This document shows positions 23,459-35,100 of a DNA stretch of 64,000 nucleotides, in pieces. Origin of the DNA: Neurospora intermedia (taxonomy: Eukaryota > Ascomycota > Sordariomycetes > Sordariales > Sordariaceae); NCBI GenBank assembly GCA_037102815.1, contig BTPP01000004.1, positions 4,092,001-4,156,000 on the forward strand. The letters run 5' to 3'. Position 1 is the first letter of the stretch. Each line of letters opens with the position of its first letter. A program made the translations under genes and the position numbers. Below the pieces are notes generated by a model, which was not told the origin of the DNA, ran no database searches, and worked only from the letters and a program-made list of their open reading frames with translations.

Positions 23459-24297
23459 ACCTCATACTGCAAACTAACCATCACCACCTCCCCCGCTCCC
23501 CTCCCTTCCAACCAACTATAAAACCCAAACAAAACATCCTCCACCGTCGCCACCTCACTCAACAAAGCCATCTTATGCCAAAACACCAATCTCGTCCCTT
23601 GTCCTCCGCCTCCTCCCCCTTTCCCACTCCCACCCGTACCTGCATCCAACGCAGCATACCGCAAATCAAAGAACCTCACCCCGGCCTCCAACGATTCCAA
23701 AATACTCTTCTTCTGACACCTAAACCATTCAGCCGGCAAGTAACTCGGATTAGAGGGGATCGAGTTTCTCGTCTCCGTAGTAAAGTTCCAGGTTGCGCTG
23801 TCGTGGGTTCCCGGGATGGCTCTGAGGCGGGTGAGCGGCAGGGAGTCCGGGAGGGGGGTCATCCATTGTGCGCGACGCTTGGAGGCTGCAGACTTGTTGA
23901 AGGAGGAAGGAAAGGTGCCGAAGATTTGGCGGCCGTCACCGAGGATCTTTTGGAGGGCCAGGTCGGCTACTGAGGAGGAGGAGGAGTCTTTTTCTTCTTC
24001 TCCAGGTTGTGATGGGGAAGGAGAGGTTGGTAATGGGTTGCCAGTGGTGAGGTCTGTAAGGAGGGAGAAGAAGAGGAGGTGAAGGACCCAGAAGAGGACG
24101 GCCATGATGCATACGGAGCTGAGGACCGCGCGGTAGGAGGTTGTGGGTAGTAGGCCGCGAAAGCGCTTGAAGCGCCGTGGTGAGGATGAGGGCGTGGATG
24201 CCGCTGCTACTGTCGGTGAGGGAAGATGAGGAAGTTGAGGAGGAGCTGGCGCGTAGAAGAGCGACGAGCGCTCAGGTTTTATTTCCTGGTGCATCAT
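22439..24297 (-). CDS. Membrane-anchored PI-PLC X-domain protein
   Basis: The protein has the catalytic X domain of phosphatidylinositol-specific phospholipase C but no PH, EF-hand, Y or C2 domains, like bacterial-type and fungal PLC-X proteins. There are two exons, 24297-23461 and 23236-22439, giving 544 aa. An N-terminal proline/serine-rich tail is followed by a single hydrophobic anchor (~58-80). The catalytic region shows IPGTHDSATW (His165), RFFDLR (~208-213) and FWHK (His241), the two histidines expected of the X domain. The C-terminal part includes an alanine/glycine-rich acidic insertion around LRAAAAAGAAASG. The 224-nt intron begins with a T33 run on the coding strand directly at the donor, which is unusual. 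The acceptor I chose gives LQYE joined to HPTRSHASN in phase; nearby alternatives would shift the frame. The substrate is unproven. Confidence 0.85.
23423..23455. repeat. Homopolymer tract, 33 A on the + strand (T on the coding strand of the PLC gene)
   Basis: The tract lies inside the PLC-X intron and reaches the donor site: on the minus strand the intron begins GTGAG and then runs into T. It is preceded on the + strand by a degenerate GAAA microsatellite (about 23380-23420). Confidence 0.95.
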
Positions 24298-24869
24298 CGC
24301 GGCATAGCGGATGGAAGTGGCAGGTAATGTTTAGGTCCTCGAAGGTGATACTCGAGGTACTTCGGGCGGGTTTACACGGCCAAAGTACTTGAGACAAGGT
24401 AGAATCCTCAGTGAGATGTTGGGTTGAGGATCTCGAGACAGGTGTTACCGTGTATCTATTTGTAGGACATGCGACCGACGATCTACGGGGGCGAACGCGC
24501 AAGCTTTGATTGGCTGCTGGCATTTTGACATTGACATACTGAGGTGCATATGGCGTTTTCCCCCGAGTACAACGGAACTAACAGCGCAATCCATTAGCAG
24601 AAGCAATCGACGCAGCAAAGGATTTGTCAATATGATGTATAATAGAGCAAGAAGTGAGATGAAAAGTCACGGACGCAAAGACCACTGCGAGATGGAAACT
24701 TGGCTTAGTTGATGGGGCACTTGTGCCCCGAAAAACTAAATTTATTAGTCTAGCAGATTTAGCAACTCTATCTTAGATACATTTCTCTACACCTCGCGCG
24801 TGGTACTGCTCGCACATAGCAACTCATTTGTCCATGACCGCCAACAAGATCCGTCTGTACATCCTTCGA
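24298..24869. other. Intergenic region upstream of the PLC-X gene
   Basis: A 572-bp gap between two minus-strand genes. It contains the promoter of the PLC-X gene and the 3' end of the poly(A) polymerase transcript. No ORF or RNA gene is supported. Confidence 0.5.
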
Positions 24870-26817
24870 TCAGTGTTCGCTCTTAATGGTCGGTGGCGCG
24901 GTCGCCATCTGTTGTCGCTTGGCCATCGGGCCGTTCGCATGTTCCCCTTCGGCCATACGCTTCTTCTTCTTAACTGGCCTTACAGGCTTCGTCTCTCCAG
25001 GCTCGAAAACGTCGTCGGGGAGATCGAAATTCCTAACGTGCTGGATAGTCAATCCCATCAACTCTGCTTTGAAGATGTCGTTCGAAGTGCACATTGCCTT
25101 GAAGTCGTCGACTTCTCTGGACAGATCCAGAGACTTAGCTCCCTCTACCAGCTGCAGGCCGATGTAATGGTTAGTGGTGTAAATCTCAAGCTCCGGCTCC
25201 TTCTCCGGTATATCCTCCAGCTTAACCTTGTCTTCGTCGTAGTCGTTGGCCTCAGGCTTTACAGAGTTGTCCTCAGGCTTTAGAGGTACCGTTCCTAGAT
25301 GTACCACGTCGTTCGGTTCCCCTTTGACAACCGGCACAGCCGGCTCCGGTGCAACACCATCCTCCGTCTTAATCTCCGCCTTGACCTCAACCTTGCTGTC
25401 GTTCTTGGCGTTCCCATTCGCGGCTATATCCGTCGGCTTGACCATGTATGTGAGATTTCCGGTTTGAATCTCTTCGACCTGAGCATCCGTCTTGCATCGG
25501 TGCACTCTGTCGTAACCTTCGTTGAAGGGGCGGGCAAGGGCGATGGAAGGGTGCAGCTCAAGCTTCTGGACCAGAACACGCACTCTTGACTCGACGAAGC
25601 CCGACCAGGTATTCTGCGCCTCTTTGGTCCTGCCGGATGAGATGACCGTCAGGTAAAACTTGAAGCCGTTGGTGAAGAAGGTGTGTTTCTCGAACAAATC
25701 TTTCCAAGGCCTTTTACCCAACATGATCTCTTCGGAAATCTGCACCCCCCGTTCCAGCTCCTGTTGAATGACCGCCATTGAAGACCTTCCAACATTGTGT
25801 GTCGCGCACATGGAAGGGTATGATGGGGTGATGATGGGCATCTTGTGATTGCGATCACTCGGGTATATCTAGTCTGTGGTGAGACATCAGCGCGACAATG
25901 ATGAGGGGTTGACTTACCTTGGGATTCCACACCGCTACACGCGTAATGGACTGGTTGTATTCGATATTCTTCAGAAGAACCGGGAGCGGCCATGGCCAAT
26001 TGAGCATAATGGTGAAGAATTTCCTGACGATGACAGCACTCGTCGCCTTCGGATAGAGTTGGCATACTCTGGCGACCAGCATAGCCCAAGCCACACCACC
26101 AGGATAACCCATGATATTGGCGTAGATAGCCCTTCTCTGAGCCCAGAGCTTGATTGCACGAAGTGCCAGCTTGAACGTCTTCTCTTCGGGGACCAGCGCA
26201 AGGATCTCGTCGGTTACACGTGTTCCGTTGAGCGAGCGCACCTCGTTTTCGGACAAGCCGCGCAGGAGGTTGTTACTGTTCAAATTCCAGTCCTTGTCGT
26301 CAGGAAGTTGACGAAGGCTCTGAATTGAGCAGAAGATAAGATCTATGCTGATGCCCGAATACTCGAACTTGATGATAGGAACGAAGGCCTCGGGTACTGG
26401 AGTCAGGTCGGTGATGGCGCCAGGGGGAGCCATTTCGACAAGAAGGTTGGGAAAGATGTCGAAGTATTGCTTGACGGTGACGTACTTGGGTACAACGACG
26501 AGGGTATCGATATCGGATCCTGGTCCATACACGCCCAAGCGAAAACTGCCATATGTGAATATTCTGCCGCGCGCGTCGCGAATCAGAATCGCATTGTGCG
26601 GCTCCTTTTCCTGCGCGGCCCTCTTCACAAATTCATCAGTAATGCGCTGGAGATCTGCGAGCACCGCCCATCGCTTATCAGTTTCGGCCTGACTTTCGAA
26701 CGTGCCCTGCGCGCGCAGCTCTTTGAGAAGGGCCTCGGTCTGTCGTTTCTCGGCGTCGGTAGGTAGCGTGGTCGAGATAGGAGGCGTTACGCCCAAGGTT
26801 TGTTCGGGGTTCGACAT
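24870..26817 (-). CDS. pap1: Nuclear poly(A) polymerase
   Basis: This enzyme adds the poly(A) tail to cleaved pre-mRNA in the nucleus as part of the cleavage and polyadenylation factor. There are two exons, 26817-25918 and 25868-24870, with a 49-nt intron, giving 632 aa. The nucleotidyltransferase signature GS (90-91) is followed by the D102-x-D104 pair in GPGSDIDTLVV. The third catalytic aspartate is D159 in GISIDLIF. The central domain contains IKLWAQRRAIYANIMGYPGG. The junction reads WNPK then IYPSDRNHKMPIITPSYPSMCATHN, which strongly matches yeast Pap1 across the same position. The C-terminal RNA-binding region carries an extra acidic linker with repeated VKxE motifs. The tail has a basic PVRPVKKKKR-type nuclear localisation signal. 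The start MSNPEQTLGV fits the family. Confidence 0.97.
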
Positions 26818-28171
26818 GGTGGCACGAAGCGCGGTGGGACGAGGAAGCGTGCTGGATGCGCCGGTAAGAGTATCGAAGATGAAATATGTCGTGCAGGACT
26901 GATCGATGACGCTGGTCGTGACAAGAGTAAAATTGGATCGCGCGCAAAAGAGAGAAGCGCAGGCGCAGTGAGAGAACGCTGACGGGCGAATACAGAAGTC
27001 TATGATGGGATTGAACAGAAGGAACCAAGCAGCTCCACGTAAGGCAAAGAACGCTCAGGTCATGATATGCTGTGCTTTTTGTTGATTCGAAGGATGGTGA
27101 TACCGGATAGTTGATTGATTCTGATATCGACCCTGGGGCAGTCGGAGAAGCCGAAACCAGACAGGGTGATTGATGGGGATGGATGAAGGGGCTGCGTTTG
27201 TTGCAGAAGACAAAAAGCACGTCGCCGACTCGGCGCGTCTTGGTTCAGCCTGGGGTGTTGAGCACGGACTCCCACTCACCACAAGTCTGGCAGCGGCGGG
27301 ATTGGCGCGAAGCAATGTCCTGTTATTTCAGAGACGCCGGACACTGCAACTTGAAATGCCCTGCAACCTGCAGGAATCACCCATAAACCTCCGACGAGTA
27401 GAGGTATCCTTGGACCCGCACGGTCTACCTAATCTCCACTGAAATTCAAGTACTTTGGTACCTCCACCATAATAAGACGGGTATCATGTTGGCTTTTGGT
27501 GTTTTGGTTCCGACAATTCAGGGAGTCAAGCTCTGAAAAGCTCAATCCGTCGTCACATTGCAAAGGCCGCTGGACTGCCGTATTTCAGGTAGAAGAAGGT
27601 CATCCTCAGATAACCTGTTCCTTCAAGTACTTAGGCGTAGGATGTCTGTCTGTACAGTTTTGGGCATCTTACACTACATTCGAGTAACGCCATGGGGACA
27701 GGTGAGTTGGCAGAATCGGTTCCATCTTTGCAGTAAACATTGGTCTAATATTCAGGGACGTATTCTTTGATGTCGGCTGTAAGTACCAATTCAACTTTTA
27801 TCTAATGCTAGGTAGGTACGTACCATCGGTAGAGTAGAAGTATGGATTTGAACAGATGACATTTCAAAGCTGCCGCGGCCCCTGTGGAAGATGGGATCTG
27901 GCCCCAGGCGGCAAGCAAGGGCAAGACCTGACCAGGTGTCCATGCATCATCCACTGGTTCCCCTGGGACGTCCCTTCCATAGCGCGGCCCCGCCCCCACA
28001 CTGGCCCTGCAGGCCCCTGCAAATGACGCTGCCGCTAGATGGAGGATCACCGTAACAGCCGGGCTGCCGGGGCAACGTTGAAAGTTTCCATGTCGCATCC
28101 ATTCTCTCAACCTCCCCTACACTACATTCTTTTTGCACCACTTCCACTTTGCCTAGTCTCAATGGGGAAGG
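26818..28171. other. Divergent promoter region of pap1 and the DUF676-type hydrolase
   Basis: This 1.35-kb gap lies between two genes transcribed away from each other. It has no supportable ORF. Palindromic GGTACC/GTAC motifs occur near 27457 and 27811-27825. Confidence 0.5.
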
Positions 28172-29610
28172 ATGAAAAAGACATTACTTCTCTGCTTCAT
28201 CCACGGCTTCAAGGTATGTACATTGAGATTAAGCGACGCCCCAACCAATACCAAACTGACGTTATCATGTAAAGGGAGGTGAGTCGACCTTTGGCGACAA
28301 CTATGCCTTCACCGAGCACCTTCGCCAACTTGTCGCGGCCGACCTATCCAAGATAAACGTCAATGTCGTGGTATATCCCAAATACGAGACTCGAGGAGAC
28401 TTAGGCGAGTGCGTAGCGCGATTTCGAGATTGGTATGTACTCATCTACCGCATCCGTTGCTTCATCTGTCACATGCTTAAGCCCTGAACCATCCCTAACA
28501 TGGTCGCCCTTGCTATCACAGGCTCATGAATAAAGTCATCGACCTCGAAGTTGCCGCCGGAACCTCCTCGCCCACCATCGATCCCTCAGTCCGCGTCATT
28601 CTAGTCGGCCACTCCATGGGCGGCATCGTCGCTGCCGAAACCGCCATCGAGCTCTCCTCCGACAAGCCTATTCACGGCAGCACCGACCCGGCCGTCGAGG
28701 ACCCGAAGCTGGACCATCGCACCGCTGACTCCGCGCCTCTCCACCGACCACCCAGCCCCAGCTCGCTCATGTTCCCCTATATCCAGGGCGTCCTCGGCTT
28801 CGATACACCCTATCTAGGCATCGCTCCTGCCGTCTTCGCTCACGGCGTCGAGGGTCACTATGCGACGGCTTCGGCGGCGTTGTCGCAACTGAGCAGCTTA
28901 ACCAGCTTACTCGGAGCGAAGGGGGCGCAGGCGCAGTCGAACGTAACAACGCAGAAAAGACAGATAGCCGCTCTGCCGGCGCCGGAGAAAAAGGAGGAGC
29001 AGCAGAGGAATAATGGCAGCGCCTGGGGGAACTGGGGCAAGATCGCCATGGTCGCGGGCGCAGCGGCTGCTGCAGCGGCTGGAGGAGCGGCGGCATACTA
29101 CAATCGAGATCAGATTACGCAAAGCGTGAGCTGGGCGACGTCGCATCTCGAGTTTGTCGGGGTGCTTTATAGAAGAGAAGAGCTGCGGCGCCGTGTGGCG
29201 TACATGGTGCGGCTCAACAATGACCTTGGAGTTGGTTTCGGAAACTTTTATACCCGGCTGGGACGGGCCGCGGGGTCAAAGGAAGTTAGCATGGTCGGGA
29301 CTGTGATGGGCAATGAACGGACGTTTTGCGTCCTGCCTAAGAAGAATCCCGCTGGGGACTGGAGGGAGGCCATCAACGACAAGGCTAAGGACGAAGTAAC
29401 GGCGCATATCTGTAAGTGCACCCCTCCCAATCTGTTGGAGCGAGGTCTTTATATATACGTGAAGCGAGTACTGACAATTTCATAGCCATGTTCGACCTGA
29501 AGGACAACCCTGGCTATACCAAGATGGCGCATGATGCTAGAGATATGATTGTCAAGTGGTTGCAGAACGATTGGTACGAAAGCAGTAATGGTGATGTCAT
29601 TCGCGCATAG
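28172..29610 (+). CDS. DUF676-type alpha/beta hydrolase (putative serine esterase)
   Basis: There are four exons, 28172-28213, 28275-28432, 28522-29411 and 29486-29610, giving 404 aa. The first 14 codons form strand b3 and the oxyanion region (LLLCFIHGFKGGESTFGDN). The nucleophile elbow is GHSMGG at 96-101 with Ser98. These features match the cytosolic DUF676/PGAP1-like lipase group in fungi. A long insertion after residue ~180 is charged. It is followed by an alanine-rich hydrophobic stretch (~240-258) that could be a membrane or lipid-droplet anchor. I chose the ATG at 28172 because it reads directly into the family N terminus. An earlier ATG at 28162 is out of frame and would act as an overlapping upstream ORF. 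The substrate is unknown; lipid ester or acyl-protein hydrolysis is a guess from the family. Confidence 0.85.
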
Positions 29611-29912
29611 AAGCGCACCCTAATAACCGTAACCTTCCATCTAATAGCCCAAGTCATTTCGTTTTTCCCATCATAATACGTCTATCATTATCTTTAAATC
29701 TCCGAAACTCTTTGAAAGTATTATGTATATTCCCCTGATAAACTCGGCCGCAAGAATCCACAGCTGAAGTGGCTTGTAGAAATCATTTACCGTGACCACG
29801 ACACTTCGACAGCAGGGGAGGATAAGCTGTGAGCATACGTCGCACGCCAATCCAGCCCAAGCCAACCCTCACATCTTTACAACAACCACGACCTAGAAGT
29901 CTTTGAAGCCCC
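29611..29912. other. Short convergent 3' region
   Basis: About 300 bp between the stop codons of the hydrolase (+) and PHS1 (-). Nothing is seen beyond presumed 3' UTRs. Confidence 0.5.
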
Positions 29913-30708
29913 TCACTGCCTCTTCTTCTCCTTCTTTTCCTTAACAGCACCACCACCACCAACCTGCTTCCTCCTCTGACTCAACATATGGCTATACAGC
30001 ACCACCGAGCCAGGGATATACGACAACAGCACAGCAACCAGCGCATAAGGGTACCAAGTCGCGAGCTGATCGGCCGGACCCACGAGCGCCTTGAAGATCA
30101 TGGCCACCTCGGAGCTGATGCCCATTGGGTACAGCACCAGGAAGGCGCTGTACCGCAGCCAGTGCAGCCAGTACGGAATGAAGTCGACCTGCTTGAGCGC
30201 AAAGTAGCTGTACCGGATCACCTCGGTGGTGGACCAGGCCGTCAACATGGACGTGTACCAGGCCGAGCTGTTGAGGTGCGGGAAGGGGTGCGAGATGCCC
30301 CAGACGAGCATCAGGCGCGAGGCGACTTGCATGACCGTGGTGAAAATGGGGGCGGGGACGATGCCTGTTTTTGTTTGTGTGTTAAACATCGATCAGCCAT
30401 TTGTTTTCTAAACAGGTAGAGAGAGAAAAGGTAGAGGATGGGACAAGGATGGGGGATAGAGACTGGGACGGGATCCCGGGGGGTGGGAAGCGTTGGGCAA
30501 GCAAAGGCATACCGGTAAGAGCATGGAAGATCTCCATGACAGCAAAGGTCTGCGTAACACGAGCAAAGTCATCGACGACCAGCGGTACAAAGGGCGCGCC
30601 CTTGGCAAAGTAGACGGACGCGACGCGGCCGAGGATCGTGGCCCAGGCGACGGCCGAAGCGGCATTGTAGAGGACTAGGTAGCCCTTGCGGAGAGCTGAG
30701 CCAGCCAT
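29913..30708 (-). CDS. phs1: Very-long-chain (3R)-3-hydroxyacyl-CoA dehydratase (PHS1/PTPLA family)
   Basis: This is the third enzyme of the ER fatty-acid elongation cycle; it dehydrates 3-hydroxyacyl-CoA to trans-2-enoyl-CoA. There are two exons, 30708-30513 and 30364-29913, joined within HALT-G-IVPAP, giving 215 aa. This is close to yeast Phs1 in length. The protein is hydrophobic, with about six membrane segments. The catalytic pair expected from yeast (Tyr149 and Glu156) is present as Tyr144 and Glu151 in LVLYPMGISSE, with identical spacing. FTTVMQVASRLMLVWGI and WSTTEVIRYSYF are further family blocks. The tail is rich in lysine (KEKKEKKRQ) and could serve ER retention. It works in the same cycle as the elongase at 93-1478. 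Confidence 0.96.
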
Positions 30709-31714
30709 TGTTGGTGTTGTTTGTTGTGTAATGTGGTGTCAGTATTGTTTTGGCGATCAATTCAGTGGACGTGGGAAGATGTCGACGGATGTTGAGGTAG
30801 ATAATGATTCAATGTTGTAGACGTAATCAACGGACAAGGTGGATGATAATGGATTCCCCAACAAGACGGGACGAGACTGCTCCGAATAAACGCGGGGACA
30901 ACAATTTTCGACCCGAACCGAGACCGCGGCAGGTGGATTCGCGCGTCGGGACAGGGGTCCGTTCCTTTCTTGTGGGGTATTGTTGACTTCGCGGGGCCCA
31001 CTATCTTTCGGCGGCCCGGTGTTTAGAACGCCGACGTCACCGGTGGGTTGTGAGCATTCACATGTGAAAGAAATTCAACACGAGAAAGGTAAGTTGAAAA
31101 ACGGAAATACGCAATGTTGACTTAAACTTTGGGTTCTGGGTCCTTGCCTCCATTTAGAACAATTCGCCGCTCACGCCTCGGCATCCATCATTCTCGGCAG
31201 AGAACGCGCGTTGATTGTTACCGCCCAGGGCTGGGCGCAACACACATTCTGCCGTGTTAACCGGCCATGACGAATCTTTTTGATACTCGTCTTATTTTCA
31301 GTCCATGGTTATGCTGCTGAAGTCCAACGTCTTGAAATCGGCCTCTGAACGCAAGCATAGCTCAAAACTGGTATTGACCACCCCAAAATACAAAATACAA
31401 TTGCTCAACTCCAAATCTTTCTCCCTAGGCCCCCAAACTCCTTGGTATCATACCCCACGGAAAAGCAAAGACCATGAAACAGGATTGGGTCGTTACATGC
31501 AACAAAAACGGTTGTCATGTCATCGTTAAACGTAAATGAAGTAAATCCTTCTGTGCTTCCTCCCAAAGCCTCCAATCTCCCTTCTTCGAGATGAGCTGAT
31601 TATAAAGTCCCCCCAATGCGACCTGTTCCAGCCAGTGCAGACGGACGAACCCGTAGCCGAGGTGAGTTCTTTCACCTACTTTGATTCATTTTCAGAACCA
31701 TGAGCGATGGGTGA
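30709..31714. other. Intergenic region upstream of phs1
   Basis: About 1 kb containing the phs1 promoter and the presumed 3' UTR of the next minus-strand gene. No coding or RNA feature is supported. Confidence 0.5.
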
Positions 31715-32119
31715 TCACTCGCGCGAGTCCCTTCGATGCTTAAGGTTGCTCAAGAGGTTCCTGAGGGAGCGGCCTCCAAACAGGAATTCAGTCGAATGTC
31801 TTCCACAGTAGCTGTGTGCGTTGACGTGCTTGTTGTGAGACTTGGTTGCCCGTAGTGGCCTTGATGGGTCCGCAGAGTTTGTGATGTTCCCCGAATCCTT
31901 TCTGCTGTTGACGGGAGCCACTGTTGTCTCAGACTCGAAAGAGTACCTCATTTCGTGGTACTGTTGAGTTGTATTAGTACCGGAGAGATGAGACACTCGG
32001 AAGGGAGCACGGCTTACGTTATCAAGAGACATGGGCGAGGTAATAGGGCTTGTGACGGGCCCGGTGGTGTTGATGTTGAGTGCCGACGGAGCAGAGGCAC
32101 TAGAAGAAGAGCGCTTCAT
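31715..32119 (-). CDS. Small serine-rich protein with an HST-EFLFGG motif
   Basis: A hypothetical protein of 115 aa after splicing. Exons are 32119-32018 and 31960-31715. The 57-nt intron has a GTAAGC donor, a GTACTAATAC branch region and a CAG acceptor, and the join reads SLDN-YHEMRYSFES. The N-terminal third is Ser/Thr/Pro-rich. The C-terminal third is more structured-looking: NAHSYCGRHSTEFLFGG followed by SLRNLLSNLKHRRDS, a basic, possibly amphipathic helix. I chose the ATG at 32119 (MKRSSSS) over an in-frame ATG at 32191 because a TATATA element at 32165-32170 lies between them. That element would place transcription start downstream of the first ATG. I do not assign a function. Confidence 0.65.
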   Translation of the reverse strand: MKRSSSSASAPSALNINTTGPVTSPITSPMSLDNVSRAPFRVSHLSGTNTTQQYHEMRYSFESETTVAPVNSRKDSGNITNSADPSRPLRATKSHNKHVNAHSYCGRHSTEFLFGGRSLRNLLSNLKHRRDSRE

Positions 32120-32164
32120 GACTAGATGTTGGTGCTGAAAGTTGGTGATAATGTTGGATAGTGG

Positions 32165-32170
32165 TATATA
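32165..32170 (-). promoter_or_regulatory. TATA box candidate of the 115-aa protein gene
   Basis: TATATA lies about 46-51 nt upstream of the chosen ATG at 32119 on the minus strand. Clear TATA boxes are uncommon in this window and suggest regulated, inducible transcription. This rests on position and sequence only. Confidence 0.4.
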
Positions 32171-35100
32171 ATGCTTGACTTTTGATGCCAAGGACGATGA
32201 GAAGAGCTTCTACACGTGTAGATTTCTTCTAGATCGGGTAGTGTCGTTGGTTTGTGAGAGTGCCCGCCGGGGGAAGACAGTTATTGCACGCCTGGTGCTC
32301 AGATAATGTAGCTAATAGAACAAAGGAAAGATGGTTCACTTTGCTTGAAGCTTGGAGATGGTGCTTGATCTTGATATTTGATGAGTAAGTAGGTAGAAGG
32401 AGGAGATCTGAAATCATCAGTCCGGAGCCGGGCCGGCCGACTTATATCTCTTCAGATACCATAAGGTAAGTGACCTAAAACTAGACCGAACTCCGTCCTA
32501 CGTACCTGGTTGAACCATTCTGAGCTGGCCTTCCAAGCAGTCAAGGACTCAAGGTACCGGGATTGCTGCCGCGTTCTGACAGACAAACCGGCCAAGAACC
32601 CTTGGCACATGTTTGTTCCACTGGGGTTGTTTGGCCCTCGCCGTGGGAGCGCATTTGCGTGTAAGTCGGATCCTCGGCCGAGCGACGTAGTGTACTATGA
32701 AACGACAGAAAGGTCCTCGCCGAGAGGTCCTTGCAGTGGGTATTGCCAATGTTGCAGCGCTCATTCTCGCACAGCTTCCAGTAGAAAAGCCTGAGGAGTG
32801 AAGACCTCCATGTGAACTAGCCCCCCTGTCGTAAATTATCGGCCAATGGCATGTCGTTGCATTGACCAAAGAGGGACGCCATTCGCAAGTCTGATTGGTC
32901 GCCTTAAGAAGAGCGTCTCTTCAGGCATCCATTGCGATCCTTCCCCATGCAGGTCTTTGCTCACAGGGACACCGACCAGCAACGGGAATGGTGGATCATG
33001 GCCGGCTCAATGCAGTCGTGACTTGATGAGTCAACATTGGACCCCGGAGATAGGCCGTTGACGATAGGACAACGGCAAAAGATCAACAAAGACGTGGAAA
33101 TTGCCAAGTCGGCCTATCCGAATGATTATCAGTTGCTCCATCCCGCATTTTCAATCTCCGAGTGTAGTAGTCTACGGCGTCATAAGTCGTCTCGTCCTAT
33201 CGCAGGACTGAGCCAGGTGGTGATGAGCCAGTTTGCAGCTAGGACTTGGACAAATGCCGGTGCCCAAGGGACAACACCTGGAAGATCCAGGTTGGTGGAC
33301 GTTGGTGGACGTTGGTCTTCTCGGGCATACATTCCACTTCTGTGTTTGCTCTGTCGGTGGGTTTCACCAAGGCTCTGGCAGCATGCCAGTGTTGACCGCC
33401 AGGAATAGGGACTGTCCCACTGTAGTTGGCTGGATGCGATGGGTGATGCGGATGGCCGTCGGTGTCGGAAAAGAGAATGGGTGGGGAGGTTGTGTTGCAC
33501 AAAGACACGGGAAGCGAACTCCCGCCAGCAAGCCTCGGCGAGAGACGTTGCGGGGATGGGAGGCAGGGGCCCCGCTGCCCCCGCCACACTTACTGGACCC
33601 GACATCGTCAAAGGATCCATGTTCCACACTGCCACATCCGCAATTCTCCACAGTTCCTGGTTCCCGTTCCTCGCCGGACAGCACTCCGTCTTCATCCGTC
33701 CACGCCGCAACAGCCGTCAACCATCTCCCGGCGATTATGATATCGCCCTGTGATCAAAACATGAATTCACTCATTTTCGACGGCCATCGAATCAACACAA
33801 AGCCATTTTCGAGGCTTCAGTCCCGGCTTATTTTCTCTATCGAGATGACTGCGTCGGTGACCTGAAGAAATCACTCAATAACCCAGGAGTGGTTGGGTAG
33901 GTGCAGCTTATTCCCGTCTTTCGAGGTCATGTTACCCCCTTGAACAACTCGAAGAGCCTTATTTTTATTTTGAGTTCTTTTCGGGTGCCTGGACATGTAA
34001 GGTTGCAGCGGTTTAGGTCGCCGCTCAAAATGGGCACGAATGCAGGAACACCACACTGAGTTTATCACGATTGTTTCCTTTCTTGGCGGTTACGCAGTCC
34101 CGTCGCCGACCCGGTGTCGTCGTCATTGTCATCGTAAGACGTGACGCGGAGCGATTTGTAGGGGACCACCTCATCCCTCCCACTTTTCTCAAAGGTTTTA
34201 TGCATAATGCTCTTCGCTTCTGCTGTTCATCGGCTATTGCCAGAAAGGAAAATCGGGCATTAAAGGGAAAAGGTCAATTTCTTTCTCTTTGTTGTCGAGA
34301 AAGGCTGCCTTGCGCTACTGCACAGTAGATCAGTCGCTAGAAGCAGTCCTACCTCAGCAGAACCACACACAATTCATCCCATGTCAAGAACCCTTGTCTC
34401 ATGTTTGGAGGTTGTTATGCATGAGAGGCTTCTGAATGGCGGGTTTTAGAGTTAAGGTTCCATCGCGTGGTCTCGTGGTTGCCTCCGTCACGTCGCTTGC
34501 CCATCGCAGAGTTCAATTGTTCAAGGTTGCTTTTTGGAAGCATTTGAGAACTCTGGAGATAGTATCTATCCAAAATGACTTGAAAGGCAGTGCCGAAGAA
34601 GCCTGGCACTTGATATTTCGGGATATTCCGGGATCGTGAAATTCGGGATCCTACTGAGGTATATGTCTTCCTGCGGCGAAGTGCGTTGAGGACAATAGCA
34701 GTTGCCGAAGTGAAGATAGTCAAAATGACGATGGTCAGATGAACCAATCTGGTGAGTGTCTTTCTTGGACTTCAAGGCTCTGACAAGCAAGTTCGATTGC
34801 TGACGAAGGGTGATATCCACTCGAATACTGACTTTTGTCAAAGTGAGGCTGTCCTTCAGGTCATGCTACTTGCACGTTCATGTCCTTTATTTGCCGGATC
34901 TTTGCAGAAGCTGTTACTTTGTTTACGCAGCTTTGACAGCGGAGTCTCTTTACCACATAGTAAATACTAATCTCAACGGCCCTTGCTTCTTGCAAAATCG
35001 TCTCAGCTCTTCGAATGGGTCGGTCATACGAACACAGTCCCCGAGAGGCGGCACCTTCTACGCCGCTGAACCAGAGTGTCGGGAGCATCAAAAGGACCAG

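Noticed and set aside
33180-33870. Overlapping open frames of up to 210 codons on both strands
   Set aside because: They contradict each other, carry no family motif or splice signals and lie in GC-rich intergenic DNA where long chance frames are common.
34415-34747. 110-codon minus-strand frame beginning with a hydrophobic segment
   Set aside because: The hydrophobic start is the only feature; no promoter, splice or family support.
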